7,844 nt of DNA from an uncultured Collinsella sp. (GTDB lineage: Bacteria > Actinomycetota > Coriobacteriia > Coriobacteriales > Coriobacteriaceae). The notes under the pieces are model-generated. The model made no database searches, was not told the DNA's origin, and worked only from the letters and a program-made list of their open reading frames with translations. Both the position numbers and the translations under genes were made by a program. Each line of letters opens with the position of its first letter. Position 1 is the first letter of the stretch. Location: positions 1 to 7,844 of the forward strand of contig CALKBB010000139.1 of assembly GCA_937989795.1 (NCBI GenBank), read 5' to 3'. Positions 1-6,220 of this stretch are shown here, piece after piece.

Positions 1-3
1 AAA

Positions 4-169
4 GATTGGGGAACTAAGCCCTCGTCCCTCCCAGGTTGACCTACTCGAGGTTGTCGCCCTTGTGGCGTTAGGTCTAAAAAAATAAGAAGCCTTCGCGCTG
101 CGGAATGATTTTGGAAACTAAGTACGGGGACCCGCCCAAGCCGTCCTGCTCGATCGCCCTTGTGGCGTT
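4..169. repeat. Imperfect direct repeat, 100-bp period
   Basis: The 16-mer TCGCCCTTGTGGCGTT occurs at 54-69 and again at 154-169, exactly 100 bp apart. Each copy contains the small stem CGCC-CTTGT-GGCG. Each is preceded by a related block beginning GATT...GGAA(A)CTAAG (4-18 and 107-122), but the DNA between the block and the 16-mer has diverged. This looks like two copies of a ~65-70-nt structured unit. Whether the array continues to the left of the window cannot be seen. Function is unknown. Confidence 0.55.
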
Positions 170-214
170 GGGGCTGAAGGGGTGGGGCGCGAGGGGCGCT
201 TTGTTGATGAGGGG

Positions 215-424
215 TTAGTATGCCCGGGCTTGGTTGGGGAATGACTTGTTTAGGGATGCTTGGAGCTTTTCGAACGATGCTCGCAAGTTGTGGCTCTGGT
301 CGGTTGAGCGTTTGGCTTTTGTGGTGGGGGAGTCGAGGAGGCCGTTTCTCTGTGTCGGGGGGAAGGAGAAAAGGTCTGCATGTGTTAGGGATGGCTGCTG
401 TGCTGCGTCATTGGAAGAATGCAT
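215..424 (-). CDS. Short hypothetical protein, 69 aa
   Basis: This is a weakly supported small ORF. Its ATG lies two bases after the TAA of an upstream open frame (427-429). A good Shine-Dalgarno-like GAGGAGG sits 10 nt ahead of the ATG, inside the last codons of that upstream frame, which would suit translational coupling. The product is hydrophilic, rich in Ser, Asn, Gln and Lys, with no membrane segment, signal peptide or motif I recognise. The C-terminal third (SFEKLQASLNKSFPNQARAY) looks like a plausible helix. Codon use is less biased than in the flanking genes. It could be a real small protein, the remnant of a larger gene, or chance; no function is assigned. Confidence 0.3.
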   Translation of the reverse strand: MHSSNDAAQQPSLTHADLFSFPPTQRNGLLDSPTTKAKRSTDQSHNLRASFEKLQASLNKSFPNQARAY

Positions 425-426
425 GC

Positions 427-621
427 TTATGCGGCCTCCTCGATGTCCACCAAAAGGTTGCGCACGGGGTGTGCTGCTAGGTCCCGTGCGTTGGCAGTAT
501 TATGCCGCGGCTGTTGCAAAGAAGCGCTAAAGAAAGGCTTAATGAGGTTTGCGATTACGGTGAAACCGCAGGTGAAAGCTATCGAGTAACACCTTTGAAA
601 GGTTTTGAGCTTAAGGGCTTT
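427..621 (-). pseudogene. Start-less open frame, possible 3' gene remnant
   Basis: On the minus strand an open frame runs from just after an in-frame TAG (622-624) to a TAA at 427-429. There is no ATG or GTG start; a TTG at 519 has no ribosome binding site. The last 22 codons look strongly protein-like (…AAHPVRNLLVDIEEAA), with host-like GTG-GAC-ATC-GAG-GAG codons, while the upstream part is poorer. This suggests the 3' end of a gene whose beginning has been lost or frameshifted. I do not recognise the family. It lies between the Nudix-Vsr gene and the 69-aa ORF, all on the same strand. Confidence 0.3.
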
Positions 622-678
622 CTAAGGTTTGTGGCATGGATGTGGCTCGCCTGTGTGGGGCGTGTGGACGGCTCGTTC

Positions 679-1668
679 TTAGCGCTGCGGCTCTGCGGCC
701 CGCACCCGCTCGATGACCTTTTCCATGGTGGCATCGATGCGGTCTTTCTTGAGCTCACATTCCCAGACGGTGATGGGCGTCCAGCCCATTTGGGTAAGTG
801 CGTTGATGGCTGCTCGGTCGCGCTCGACGTTGCGACGGAACTTTGCCTCCCAAAACTCAACGTTGCGCTTGGGCTGGCTGGGGCTGCACTTGGGGCAGCG
901 GTGCCAAAAGCAACCGTTGACGAAGATGGCGATCTTGCGGCCGGGGAAGGCGATGTCGGGCTTGCCGGGAACCTTCCATTCCAAGCGATAGCCCGTAAGA
1001 CCTGCTGCCCGCAGGCGCTGGCGAACGAGCAGCTCGGGTTTGGTGTTGGCGCGCTTGTTGCCCTTCATGGACTTTTTGATGGCGGCGCGACGGCGGACCA
1101 GTTCGCGCTCGTCAGCGGAGAGGTCCGAGGTATCGATGCCGTCGAGCAGACCGGGCTTGGGACGCTTTTTGCTGCGGCGCTTAGGTGCGCGCTTGGGCTT
1201 GGAAGCGGGCTCGTCGGTCGTGGTGGCCTCGGCGTCGTTGGCAGTGCTGTTGGCCTCGAGCCGGTCTTCCTTCAGCTCGATCAGGGCATCAATGAGCCCC
1301 TTGTCGGCGGGCATCCACTCAACCGTGGCAAGCGAGGTGCGCGGAATCCAGCGGATATCGAGTTGGCGGTCGTGCTTCTGGGGTTCATCGGATTCATCGG
1401 CGAGCGAGCAGTAGTAGCACTCCATGGAGAGATGGAAATCGGGGTAGTCGTACTCAACGGTATAGAAATCGCGCAGGTTGGTGACTTTTACCTGCAGCTC
1501 TTCCATGAGCTCGCGGCGTACGGCGTCCTCGGGCGTCTCGCCGCGCTTGAGCTTGCCACCGGGGAACTCCCAAAGTCCCAGCATGTCGCCATAGCCGCGC
1601 TGCACGGCAAGCAGCTCGTCAGATCCTTCCTTGCGAATGATCCCAGCGGCAACATGAACAGTCTTCAA
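679..1668 (-). CDS. MutT-like Nudix hydrolase fused to Vsr mismatch endonuclease
   Basis: The 329-aa product joins two DNA-fidelity enzymes. Residues 1-130 form a MutT/NudG-like Nudix domain with a WEFPGGKL motif and a complete Nudix box at G38-V60 (GETPEDAVRRELMEEL core, catalytic E53, E56, E57). Such enzymes remove oxidised or modified nucleoside triphosphates. Residues about 135-180 are a low-complexity linker with a very basic patch (about 157-172) likely to touch DNA. Residues about 182-329 are a Vsr domain, which nicks 5' to T in T:G mismatches. It carries the active-site Asp (PGKPD, D238), FVNGCFWH (N251, H256), the intercalating F254-W255, probable zinc ligands C253, C258, C261 and C304, and NVERDR/VWECEL. 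E. coli His64 is replaced by Asn. Start is TTG at 1668, supported by GAGAGAGG (1676-1683) with 7-nt spacing. No cytosine methylase, Vsr's usual neighbour, is in the window. Confidence 0.88.
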   Translation of the reverse strand: MKTVHVAAGIIRKEGSDELLAVQRGYGDMLGLWEFPGGKLKRGETPEDAVRRELMEELQVKVTNLRDFYTVEYDYPDFHLSMECYYCSLADESDEPQKHDRQLDIRWIPRTSLATVEWMPADKGLIDALIELKEDRLEANSTANDAEATTTDEPASKPKRAPKRRSKKRPKPGLLDGIDTSDLSADERELVRRRAAIKKSMKGNKRANTKPELLVRQRLRAAGLTGYRLEWKVPGKPDIAFPGRKIAIFVNGCFWHRCPKCSPSQPKRNVEFWEAKFRRNVERDRAAINALTQMGWTPITVWECELKKDRIDATMEKVIERVRAAEPQR

Positions 1669-1675
1669 CTGGAGT

Positions 1676-1683
1676 CCTCTCTC
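1676..1683 (-). promoter_or_regulatory. RBS deciding the TTG start of the Nudix-Vsr gene
   Basis: On the minus strand GAGAGAGG stands 7 nt before a TTG codon. The Nudix fold begins immediately at that codon (KTVHVAAGIIR), and no ATG or GTG lies nearby in frame, so TTG is taken as the start. Confidence 0.65.
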
Positions 1684-1700
1684 AACAACGACACATGGCA

Positions 1701-1813
1701 GGGTAGTCTTTTTGGGACGGGGCTTTTTTAGCTGCCCTATGTCAAATGCGGCCTCATGCTTCGAAGGCTTCGGATGGGGTAGCTAAAAAGCCCCGTCCCA
1801 AAAAGACTACCCC
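1701..1813. repeat. Long inverted repeat with 47-nt loop (paired 37-bp units)
   Basis: The left arm (1701-1733) and right arm (1781-1812) are exact reverse complements except for one extra T in the left arm's T-run (six T against five A). The central block is GTCCCAAAAAGACTACC and its complement. The spacer is 1734-1780. The right arm with its flanks is itself bounded by a perfect 7-bp inverted repeat, GGGGTAG (1776-1782) and CTACCCC (1807-1813). The left copy has a degenerate version (GGGTAG / CTGCCC). The structure lies between two divergent genes, where a plain terminator is not expected. It looks like two head-to-head copies of a small dispersed palindromic unit (REP/BIME or MITE-like). 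Confidence 0.8.
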
Positions 1814-1815
1814 TA

Positions 1816-1844
1816 CCTTACACAACGGTAAGGCAAGCGTAAGC
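1816..1844 (+). promoter_or_regulatory. Operator-like palindrome upstream of the ABC operon
   Basis: CCTTAC (1816-1821) and GTAAGG (1828-1833) form a perfect 6-bp inverted repeat around ACAACG. A partial third half-site, CGTAAGCC, follows at 1838-1845. It lies about 85 bp before the transporter ATPase start and is a good candidate binding site for the regulator of the operon (a response regulator or MerR-type protein). The regulator is not identified. I could not place -35 and -10 boxes confidently; TTGCGA (1873-1877 region) and TAATTG (about 1895) are a weak possibility. Confidence 0.4.
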
Positions 1845-1901
1845 CATATCGATGGTAGCCGACTCGTCTTCTTGCGACTATAGATGCCGTAGACTAATTG
1901 C

Positions 1902-1910
1902 AAGAAAGGA
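1902..1910 (+). promoter_or_regulatory. RBS of the transporter ATPase gene
   Basis: AAGAAAGGA ends 6 nt before ATG 1917, which favours this start over the in-frame ATG five codons later. Confidence 0.6.
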
Positions 1911-1916
1911 CTCGGT

Positions 1917-2702
1917 ATGCAAACCACGCACATGGCGACCCCGGTACTGGAGGCCGCGCATCTCGAAAAGGTATACGGAGCGCTGGGCAACGTGACCCGC
2001 GCGCTCAACGACGTCAGCTTTACCGTCAACCGCGGCGAATTCGTCGGCATCATGGGCGCTTCGGGCTCGGGCAAGTCGACGTTGCTCAACTGCGTGTCGA
2101 CCATCGATAGCGCCACGAGCGGCACGATCCGCATCAACGGGCAGGACGTGACGCGCATGAAGCAGGCTAAGCTTTCGCAGTTCCGCCGCGAGGAGCTCGG
2201 CTTTATCTTCCAGGACTCCAACCTGCTCGATACGCTCACGGCACGCGAGAACATCGCCCTGCCGCTCACCATCGCCCGCACAAACTCGGCAGAGATCTCG
2301 ACCCGCGTGCAGGATGTGGCAGCGCGCCTGTCCATCAGTCAGGTGCTCGACAAGTATCCCTACCAGATGTCCGGCGGGCAGCAGCAGCGCGTTGCCGCGG
2401 CTCGCGCACTCGTCACCGACCCCACCATGATCATGGCCGACGAGCCCACCGGCGCCCTCGATTCCAAGAGCGCCCGCCTGCTGCTCGAGAGCCTGGAGGC
2501 CCTTAACCGCCGCCTGCGCGCCACGGTGCTCATGGTCACGCACGACAGCTTTGCCGCCAGCTACACGAGCCGTGTGCTGTTTATTCGTGACGGCAAGATC
2601 TTTACCGAGCTGCGCCGCGGCGATACCGACCGCCGAGAGTTCTTCGACCGCATTATGGAGGTCGTTGCCATGATGGGCGGTGAGGGCTCCGATGCTCTGT
2701 AA
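1917..2702 (+). CDS. BceA-type ABC transporter ATP-binding protein
   Basis: The 261-aa cytoplasmic ATPase powers the permease encoded next. All ABC motifs are present and intact: Walker A GASGSGKST (47-55), Q-loop Gln at Q99 (IFQDSNLLD), signature SGGQQQR (152-158), Walker B MIMADEP with catalytic E176, D-loop LD (181-182), and H-loop H209 (VTHD). Length and sequence fit the MacB/LolD/BceA (HisP-like) group; the partner permease narrows it to the BceAB peptide-antibiotic detoxification type. B. subtilis BceA is of similar length. Its last 11 bases overlap the permease start, so the two genes are translationally coupled. The specific antibiotic cannot be inferred from sequence. Confidence 0.9.
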   Translation: MQTTHMATPVLEAAHLEKVYGALGNVTRALNDVSFTVNRGEFVGIMGASGSGKSTLLNCVSTIDSATSGTIRINGQDVTRMKQAKLSQFRREELGFIFQDSNLLDTLTARENIALPLTIARTNSAEISTRVQDVAARLSISQVLDKYPYQMSGGQQQRVAAARALVTDPTMIMADEPTGALDSKSARLLLESLEALNRRLRATVLMVTHDSFAASYTSRVLFIRDGKIFTELRRGDTDRREFFDRIMEVVAMMGGEGSDAL

Positions 2703-4929
2703 ACTCGCTTGGGGCAACGTCCGCCGCGCCGGTCGCGACTGCCTTGTCTACCTTTTGACGCTCACCTTGGGCGTCACGGTCTTCTATGCCTTTAACACCA
2801 TCTCGATGCAGGTCGACATCGCCGGAATCGATGAAAAGGGCTTAGCGCAGGTAATGGGCAGCATGCTCGGCAACCTGACGTACTTTTTGGCCGGTGTCAT
2901 GGCCTTTTTGATGGTGTATGCCAATAACTTCATCATGAAACGCCGCAAGAAGGAGTTTGGCCTGTACCAGGTGCTCGGCATGGGGCGCGGGCGCGTCGCC
3001 ACGATCATGGCGCTCGAGACCGTGATCGTCTCGGTCGTGGCCTTTGTCGCCGGCATTGTGCTGGGTATGGGACTCTCCCAGCTCATGACGTTCTTTACGG
3101 CCTCGCTCTTTAAGACACAGATCGCCAATTTCCACTTCTTTTTCTCGGTGCATGCGTTCAATCTGACCCTTGCCTGCATGCTCGTAATGTTTGTGCTCAC
3201 GCTACTGCTGAACCTTCGCGCCGTGCGTCGTACCAAACTCATCGAGCTTATGGGTGCCGAGCGTCGCAACGAGAGCATCAAGACACGCAACCCCTGGATC
3301 GCGATTGCCATCTTTGCCGTGGGCGTGGTGCTTGTGGGCGTGGCCTATTACCGTCTGCTACGTGATGGGTTCCCGCTAACCGCGACGGACAGCAAGCTGC
3401 AAGAGGCCATGAACCAGTTTGGTATTACAACCGCTATGGTTACCGTGGGCACCTTTGCCCTGTTCTGGGGACTCTCGGGCATGCTCATCAAGCTGCTGCA
3501 GAGCCTGCGCGGCGTGTATTGGCGCGGCCTCAACATGTTTACCGTGCGCCAGCTTGCGGCCAAGGTCAACACGGTGTGCTTTTCGATGGGCGTCATCGCG
3601 ATGCTCCTGTTTTTGGCCATCACCTCGGTGACGTGCGGTATATCGATTGCCAACGTGATGAACGAGAATCTGGAGCGCTATAATCCGGCCGATATGTCGC
3701 AGACGTATGTTTATTACACGCCCGATACGCTCGACTTCTACAAAGAGTCTTTCAATCCGTCTGAGGCCGATCGAATGGTGCTGGCCGATAGTACGGTCGA
3801 TTTGTACTCCGCATGGCACGGCGATCGTATCGATCACGATAACGTTGCAGACGGTATTAAGGGCAAGTCGGCGGACAACAACGACGAGACCGGCAAGAAG
3901 GTCAATATCGCCGATGTTGCCGGTGAGCATGTGCAGATCGATTCGTATCTGAGTTACCCGCTTGGCGGCTCGGATCCTTCGGTGACTCCAAGTGAGATGT
4001 GCAAGACCATGGGCGAAAAGCTTCCCAAGGCGTTCGGGGGTAGCAATGCCGATACGATGGGTCTGTTTGTGACGCCGGCGAGCCAGTACAACAAACTGCG
4101 CCAGATGATGGGCGAGGAGCCGGTGCACATCGGTCACGACCAGTATCTGCTCACGTGTGATATGGGCGGCGAGCTGGTCGACCTGTACACCAAGTATATG
4201 GCTGGCGGCCATGCCCTTACCTTGGGCGGGCATACGCTCAAGCCCGCAACCGATAAGTCGGACGAAGATACGGCGGCCATCGCCAACTCGGCGATGGGCA
4301 GTAATCCGGGTACCGTCGTCGTTGCCGACGAGCTGTTGTCCCAACTTAATCTGCAGCCGTATTCCAGTAGCCTGCTCGTTAACTACAAACAGGGGATGGA
4401 TACGACCGAGGCAGACGAGAGCATTAAATACACTGTGCTCGACAATCTGCTCGTTGACGGCAAGGAGTCGGGGTCGTGGGGAACCTTCATCACACGCTCC
4501 GAGATGTACACGCAAGCAGCGCAAATGAATGGTCTTATTAGCTACCTAGCCATCTACATCGGCTTTGTATTGGTCGTTGCATGCGCGGCGATTCTGTCGA
4601 TCCAGCAACTCTCCAACGTGGCCGACGGCAGCCGCAGCTATCGTGTGCTGGCACAGATCGGCTGCGACGACCGCCAGATCCGCCATTCGGTGATGGCGCA
4701 GCAAGCGGTATTCTTCCTGTTCCCGCTGGCAGTGGGCCTGGCGCACTCCTTTGTGGCACTTAAGGTGATCATCGAGCTGGTGAGCATATTCGGAAATATG
4801 AGCATCGGCGGCACCGTGGGCCTCACCTGTGCAATCTTCCTGGCAGCCTACGGAGGCTACTTCCTGGTGACGTACCTCATGAGCGCTGGCATGGTGCAAG
4901 CTGCCATAGCCACCCGTTACAGCGAGTAA
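2692..4929 (+). CDS. BceB-type FtsX-like ABC transporter permease
   Basis: The 745-aa integral membrane protein is the permease partner of the preceding ATPase. Its N-terminus (KLAWGNVRRAGRDCLVYLLT) is typical of BceB. About ten membrane segments are visible, roughly at 17-37, 61-81, 103-130, 158-175, 201-220, 244-266, 295-322, 617-637, 672-694 and 708-731. A hydrophilic extracytoplasmic domain of about 290 residues lies between segments 7 and 8, the family's substrate/sensor-contact domain; it is larger than in the ~650-aa B. subtilis BceB. FtsX-like signatures appear after segment 2 (FGLYQVLGMGRGRV) and segment 8 (YRVLAQIGCDDRQI). ATG 2692 is preferred because GTGAGGG lies 5 nt upstream; a GTG at 2680 would add four residues. 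BceRS-type two-component genes are not adjacent. The insertion sequence begins 41 bp past the stop. Confidence 0.88.
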   Translation: MLCKLAWGNVRRAGRDCLVYLLTLTLGVTVFYAFNTISMQVDIAGIDEKGLAQVMGSMLGNLTYFLAGVMAFLMVYANNFIMKRRKKEFGLYQVLGMGRGRVATIMALETVIVSVVAFVAGIVLGMGLSQLMTFFTASLFKTQIANFHFFFSVHAFNLTLACMLVMFVLTLLLNLRAVRRTKLIELMGAERRNESIKTRNPWIAIAIFAVGVVLVGVAYYRLLRDGFPLTATDSKLQEAMNQFGITTAMVTVGTFALFWGLSGMLIKLLQSLRGVYWRGLNMFTVRQLAAKVNTVCFSMGVIAMLLFLAITSVTCGISIANVMNENLERYNPADMSQTYVYYTPDTLDFYKESFNPSEADRMVLADSTVDLYSAWHGDRIDHDNVADGIKGKSADNNDETGKKVNIADVAGEHVQIDSYLSYPLGGSDPSVTPSEMCKTMGEKLPKAFGGSNADTMGLFVTPASQYNKLRQMMGEEPVHIGHDQYLLTCDMGGELVDLYTKYMAGGHALTLGGHTLKPATDKSDEDTAAIANSAMGSNPGTVVVADELLSQLNLQPYSSSLLVNYKQGMDTTEADESIKYTVLDNLLVDGKESGSWGTFITRSEMYTQAAQMNGLISYLAIYIGFVLVVACAAILSIQQLSNVADGSRSYRVLAQIGCDDRQIRHSVMAQQAVFFLFPLAVGLAHSFVALKVIIELVSIFGNMSIGGTVGLTCAIFLAAYGGYFLVTYLMSAGMVQAAIATRYSE

Positions 4930-4974
4930 CTCGTTCAGCTTGGAATTATCGTAGGTTGAGCATAAGTCAGACAC

Positions 4975-4987
4975 TATGACCCAATCC
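4975..4987 (+). repeat. Left subterminal inverted repeat of the IS
   Basis: TATGACCCAATCC is the exact reverse complement of the right copy at 6485-6497. Identity stops on both sides of the 13 bp. It lies 4 bp inside the predicted core. Confidence 0.85.
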
Positions 4988-5007
4988 AGGGGCACGGAAA
5001 CGACAGG

Positions 5008-5037
5008 AGCCCCCGCTCGTGACCGCGGGTCGGGGCT
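5008..5037 (+). other. Hairpin in the transposase leader
   Basis: AGCCCC (5008-5013) can pair with GGGGCT (5032-5037), and an inner GACC-GCG-GGTC lies at 5021-5031. It occupies the short left non-coding end between the inverted repeat and the transposase start. It could limit read-through translation from host transcripts, but no matching evidence for a guide role was found here. Confidence 0.4.
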
Positions 5038-5098
5038 GCGACAATGTTGTTGAAGTGCCAGAGGCGCAGCCGCGCCGCAACGAGGTTGGGAGGCTCCC

Positions 5099-6220
5099 GT
5101 GCCTAGATATTCTACCGCCTTCGGAATGGACGTACACCTCAGGTCCACCACCGTCTGCGCGCTCGACGCGGAGACGGGCGAGGCCGTGACGAGGAGGTTC
5201 CGCGGCAACCCCTGGGGCGAGGTCGCGGAGTGGATGTCGGGCTTCCCCGGCCCGTCGCTCGCCGCCTACGAGAGCGGCTACCTCGGCTTCGCCCCGCAAA
5301 GGGAGCTCGCCGGGCTCGGCGTCGAGTGCGTCGTCGCCGCGGTCTCGAAGATCCCCAGGTCGGCCGCCGACTCGGCCTCCAAGAACGACAGGAACGACGC
5401 CGCCAGGATGGCCAAGGCGATACTCGCCCACGACATCTCCCCCGTATGGGTCCCCTCCCCCGAGGTCGAGGGCATCAGGGACCTCGCCGGCGCCTACGAC
5501 GGGGCGACCGCGCGCCTGGCGACCGCCAAGCAGCGGCTGCTCGCCTTCCTCGCAAAGCGGGGGTTCGTCTACGGCGGCACCACGCCCGCCGGCAACCCGA
5601 GGAAGTACTGGACCTACGACTTCCTGAGGTGGCTCGACAAGGTCAGGCCGGAGGACGATGGCGGGGTTCGGACGCTCGCCGCCCTGAGGAACGAGGTCGA
5701 GGCCGCGGCGGAGGCCCGGGCGGACCTGCTCTCCGAGTACAGGGCCGCCGTGGATGCCAGCCCGATCGCCGCGGAGGTGGCCGCCCTCCAGTCGATCAAG
5801 GGCTGCGCCTTCGCGCTGGCCGCGGCCTTCTCGGCCGAGGTCGGCGACTTCACGAGGTTCCGTTCCGGAAGGCAGGTCACGGCCTATTTCGGCCTCGCGC
5901 CGAGTCAGAGGTCGAGTGGCGACTCCGTGCGGCTCGGAGGCATCAGCGGTGCGGGCAACGCGCTCGTGAGGAAGCTGGCCGTTGAGGGCTCATGGTGCTA
6001 CGCCGCGGCACGGCACCAGCCGAAGCTCATGCCGAGGGACACGGGCGTGCCCCTCGAGATAAGGATGCACGGGAGGAAGGGGTCCGAGCGCCTGCTCCGG
6101 CGCCGCGAGGAGATGCTCGCCAGGGGCATGCCCCAGGCGAAGGCGAACGCCGCCACCGCCGCCGAGCTCGTGAGGTGGCTGTGGGCCCTCGGCGCGATGT
6201 GCCGGGAGGCAACCGAATAG
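5099..6220 (+). CDS. IS110/IS1111 family DEDD transposase (RNA-guided recombinase)
   Basis: The 373-aa recombinase of the element has an N-terminal RuvC-like DEDD domain: D11 (GMDVH), E58 (AAYESG), and D97/D100 (SKNDRNDAARMAKA). A middle helical/coiled region spans about 125-225. The C-terminal Transposase_20 domain shows LQSIKGCAFALAA (230-242), TAYFGLAPSQRSSGDS (261-276) with the conserved Ser of the catalytic serine motif (S272/S273), and GGISGAGNALVRKLAVEGSW (280-299). All catalytic residues expected for activity are present and the frame is uninterrupted. Start is GTG 5099, with GGGAGG at 5088-5093 and 5-nt spacing. Arginine is mostly AGG (R15, R32, R33, R68, R87, R98, R103, R127), unlike the CGC-using host genes. 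Known family members act with a bridge RNA from the same element. Confidence 0.92.
   Translation: MPRYSTAFGMDVHLRSTTVCALDAETGEAVTRRFRGNPWGEVAEWMSGFPGPSLAAYESGYLGFAPQRELAGLGVECVVAAVSKIPRSAADSASKNDRNDAARMAKAILAHDISPVWVPSPEVEGIRDLAGAYDGATARLATAKQRLLAFLAKRGFVYGGTTPAGNPRKYWTYDFLRWLDKVRPEDDGGVRTLAALRNEVEAAAEARADLLSEYRAAVDASPIAAEVAALQSIKGCAFALAAAFSAEVGDFTRFRSGRQVTAYFGLAPSQRSSGDSVRLGGISGAGNALVRKLAVEGSWCYAAARHQPKLMPRDTGVPLEIRMHGRKGSERLLRRREEMLARGMPQAKANAATAAELVRWLWALGAMCREATE

Larger units (their letters stand above)
1..678. other. Gene-poor region downstream of the Nudix-Vsr gene
   Basis: No complete, convincing protein gene is visible in this stretch. It holds a 100-bp-spaced imperfect repeat at its left end and, on the minus strand, a gene-like open frame without a start (427-621) followed by a short ORF (215-424). 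Base composition is less GC-rich and less codon-structured than in the flanking genes, with several AT-rich patches (for example around 76-90 and 530-630). No tRNA, rRNA or clear rho-independent terminator was seen. The best reading is decayed or laterally acquired DNA between the Nudix-Vsr gene and whatever lies left of the window. Confidence 0.5.

Noticed and set aside
54..169. Possible CRISPR array from the 16-mer repeated with 100-bp period.
   Set aside because: Only two copies, the repeat is too short, the spacing too long, the flanking units are themselves related, and no cas gene is present.
502..1731. A 409-codon open frame on the plus strand.
   Set aside because: It lies antisense across the whole Nudix-Vsr gene, whose minus-strand frame carries complete catalytic motifs. 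Long antisense frames are common in GC-rich coding DNA.
1740..1745. A perfect minus-strand TTGACA in the loop of the long inverted repeat, as -35 box of the Nudix-Vsr gene.
   Set aside because: At 16-18 bp spacing the -10 position falls in the GC-rich left arm (CCCCGT), which does not resemble a -10 box.
1776..1813. The inverted repeat as an ordinary rho-independent terminator.
   Set aside because: It lies between divergent gene starts with no gene ending nearby, and the loop of the large structure is 47 nt; a terminator role for antisense transcripts cannot be fully excluded.
3376..4524. A 382-codon open frame on the minus strand.
   Set aside because: It is antisense to the permease's extracytoplasmic domain, rich in His/Arg/Ile in the manner of shadow frames, with no start signal.
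4975..5098. Left non-coding end as the site of the bridge RNA, as in the plain IS110 subgroup.
   Set aside because: It is only about 125 nt, shows no stretch matching the right flank or the target side of the left flank, and the right end holds matching guides.
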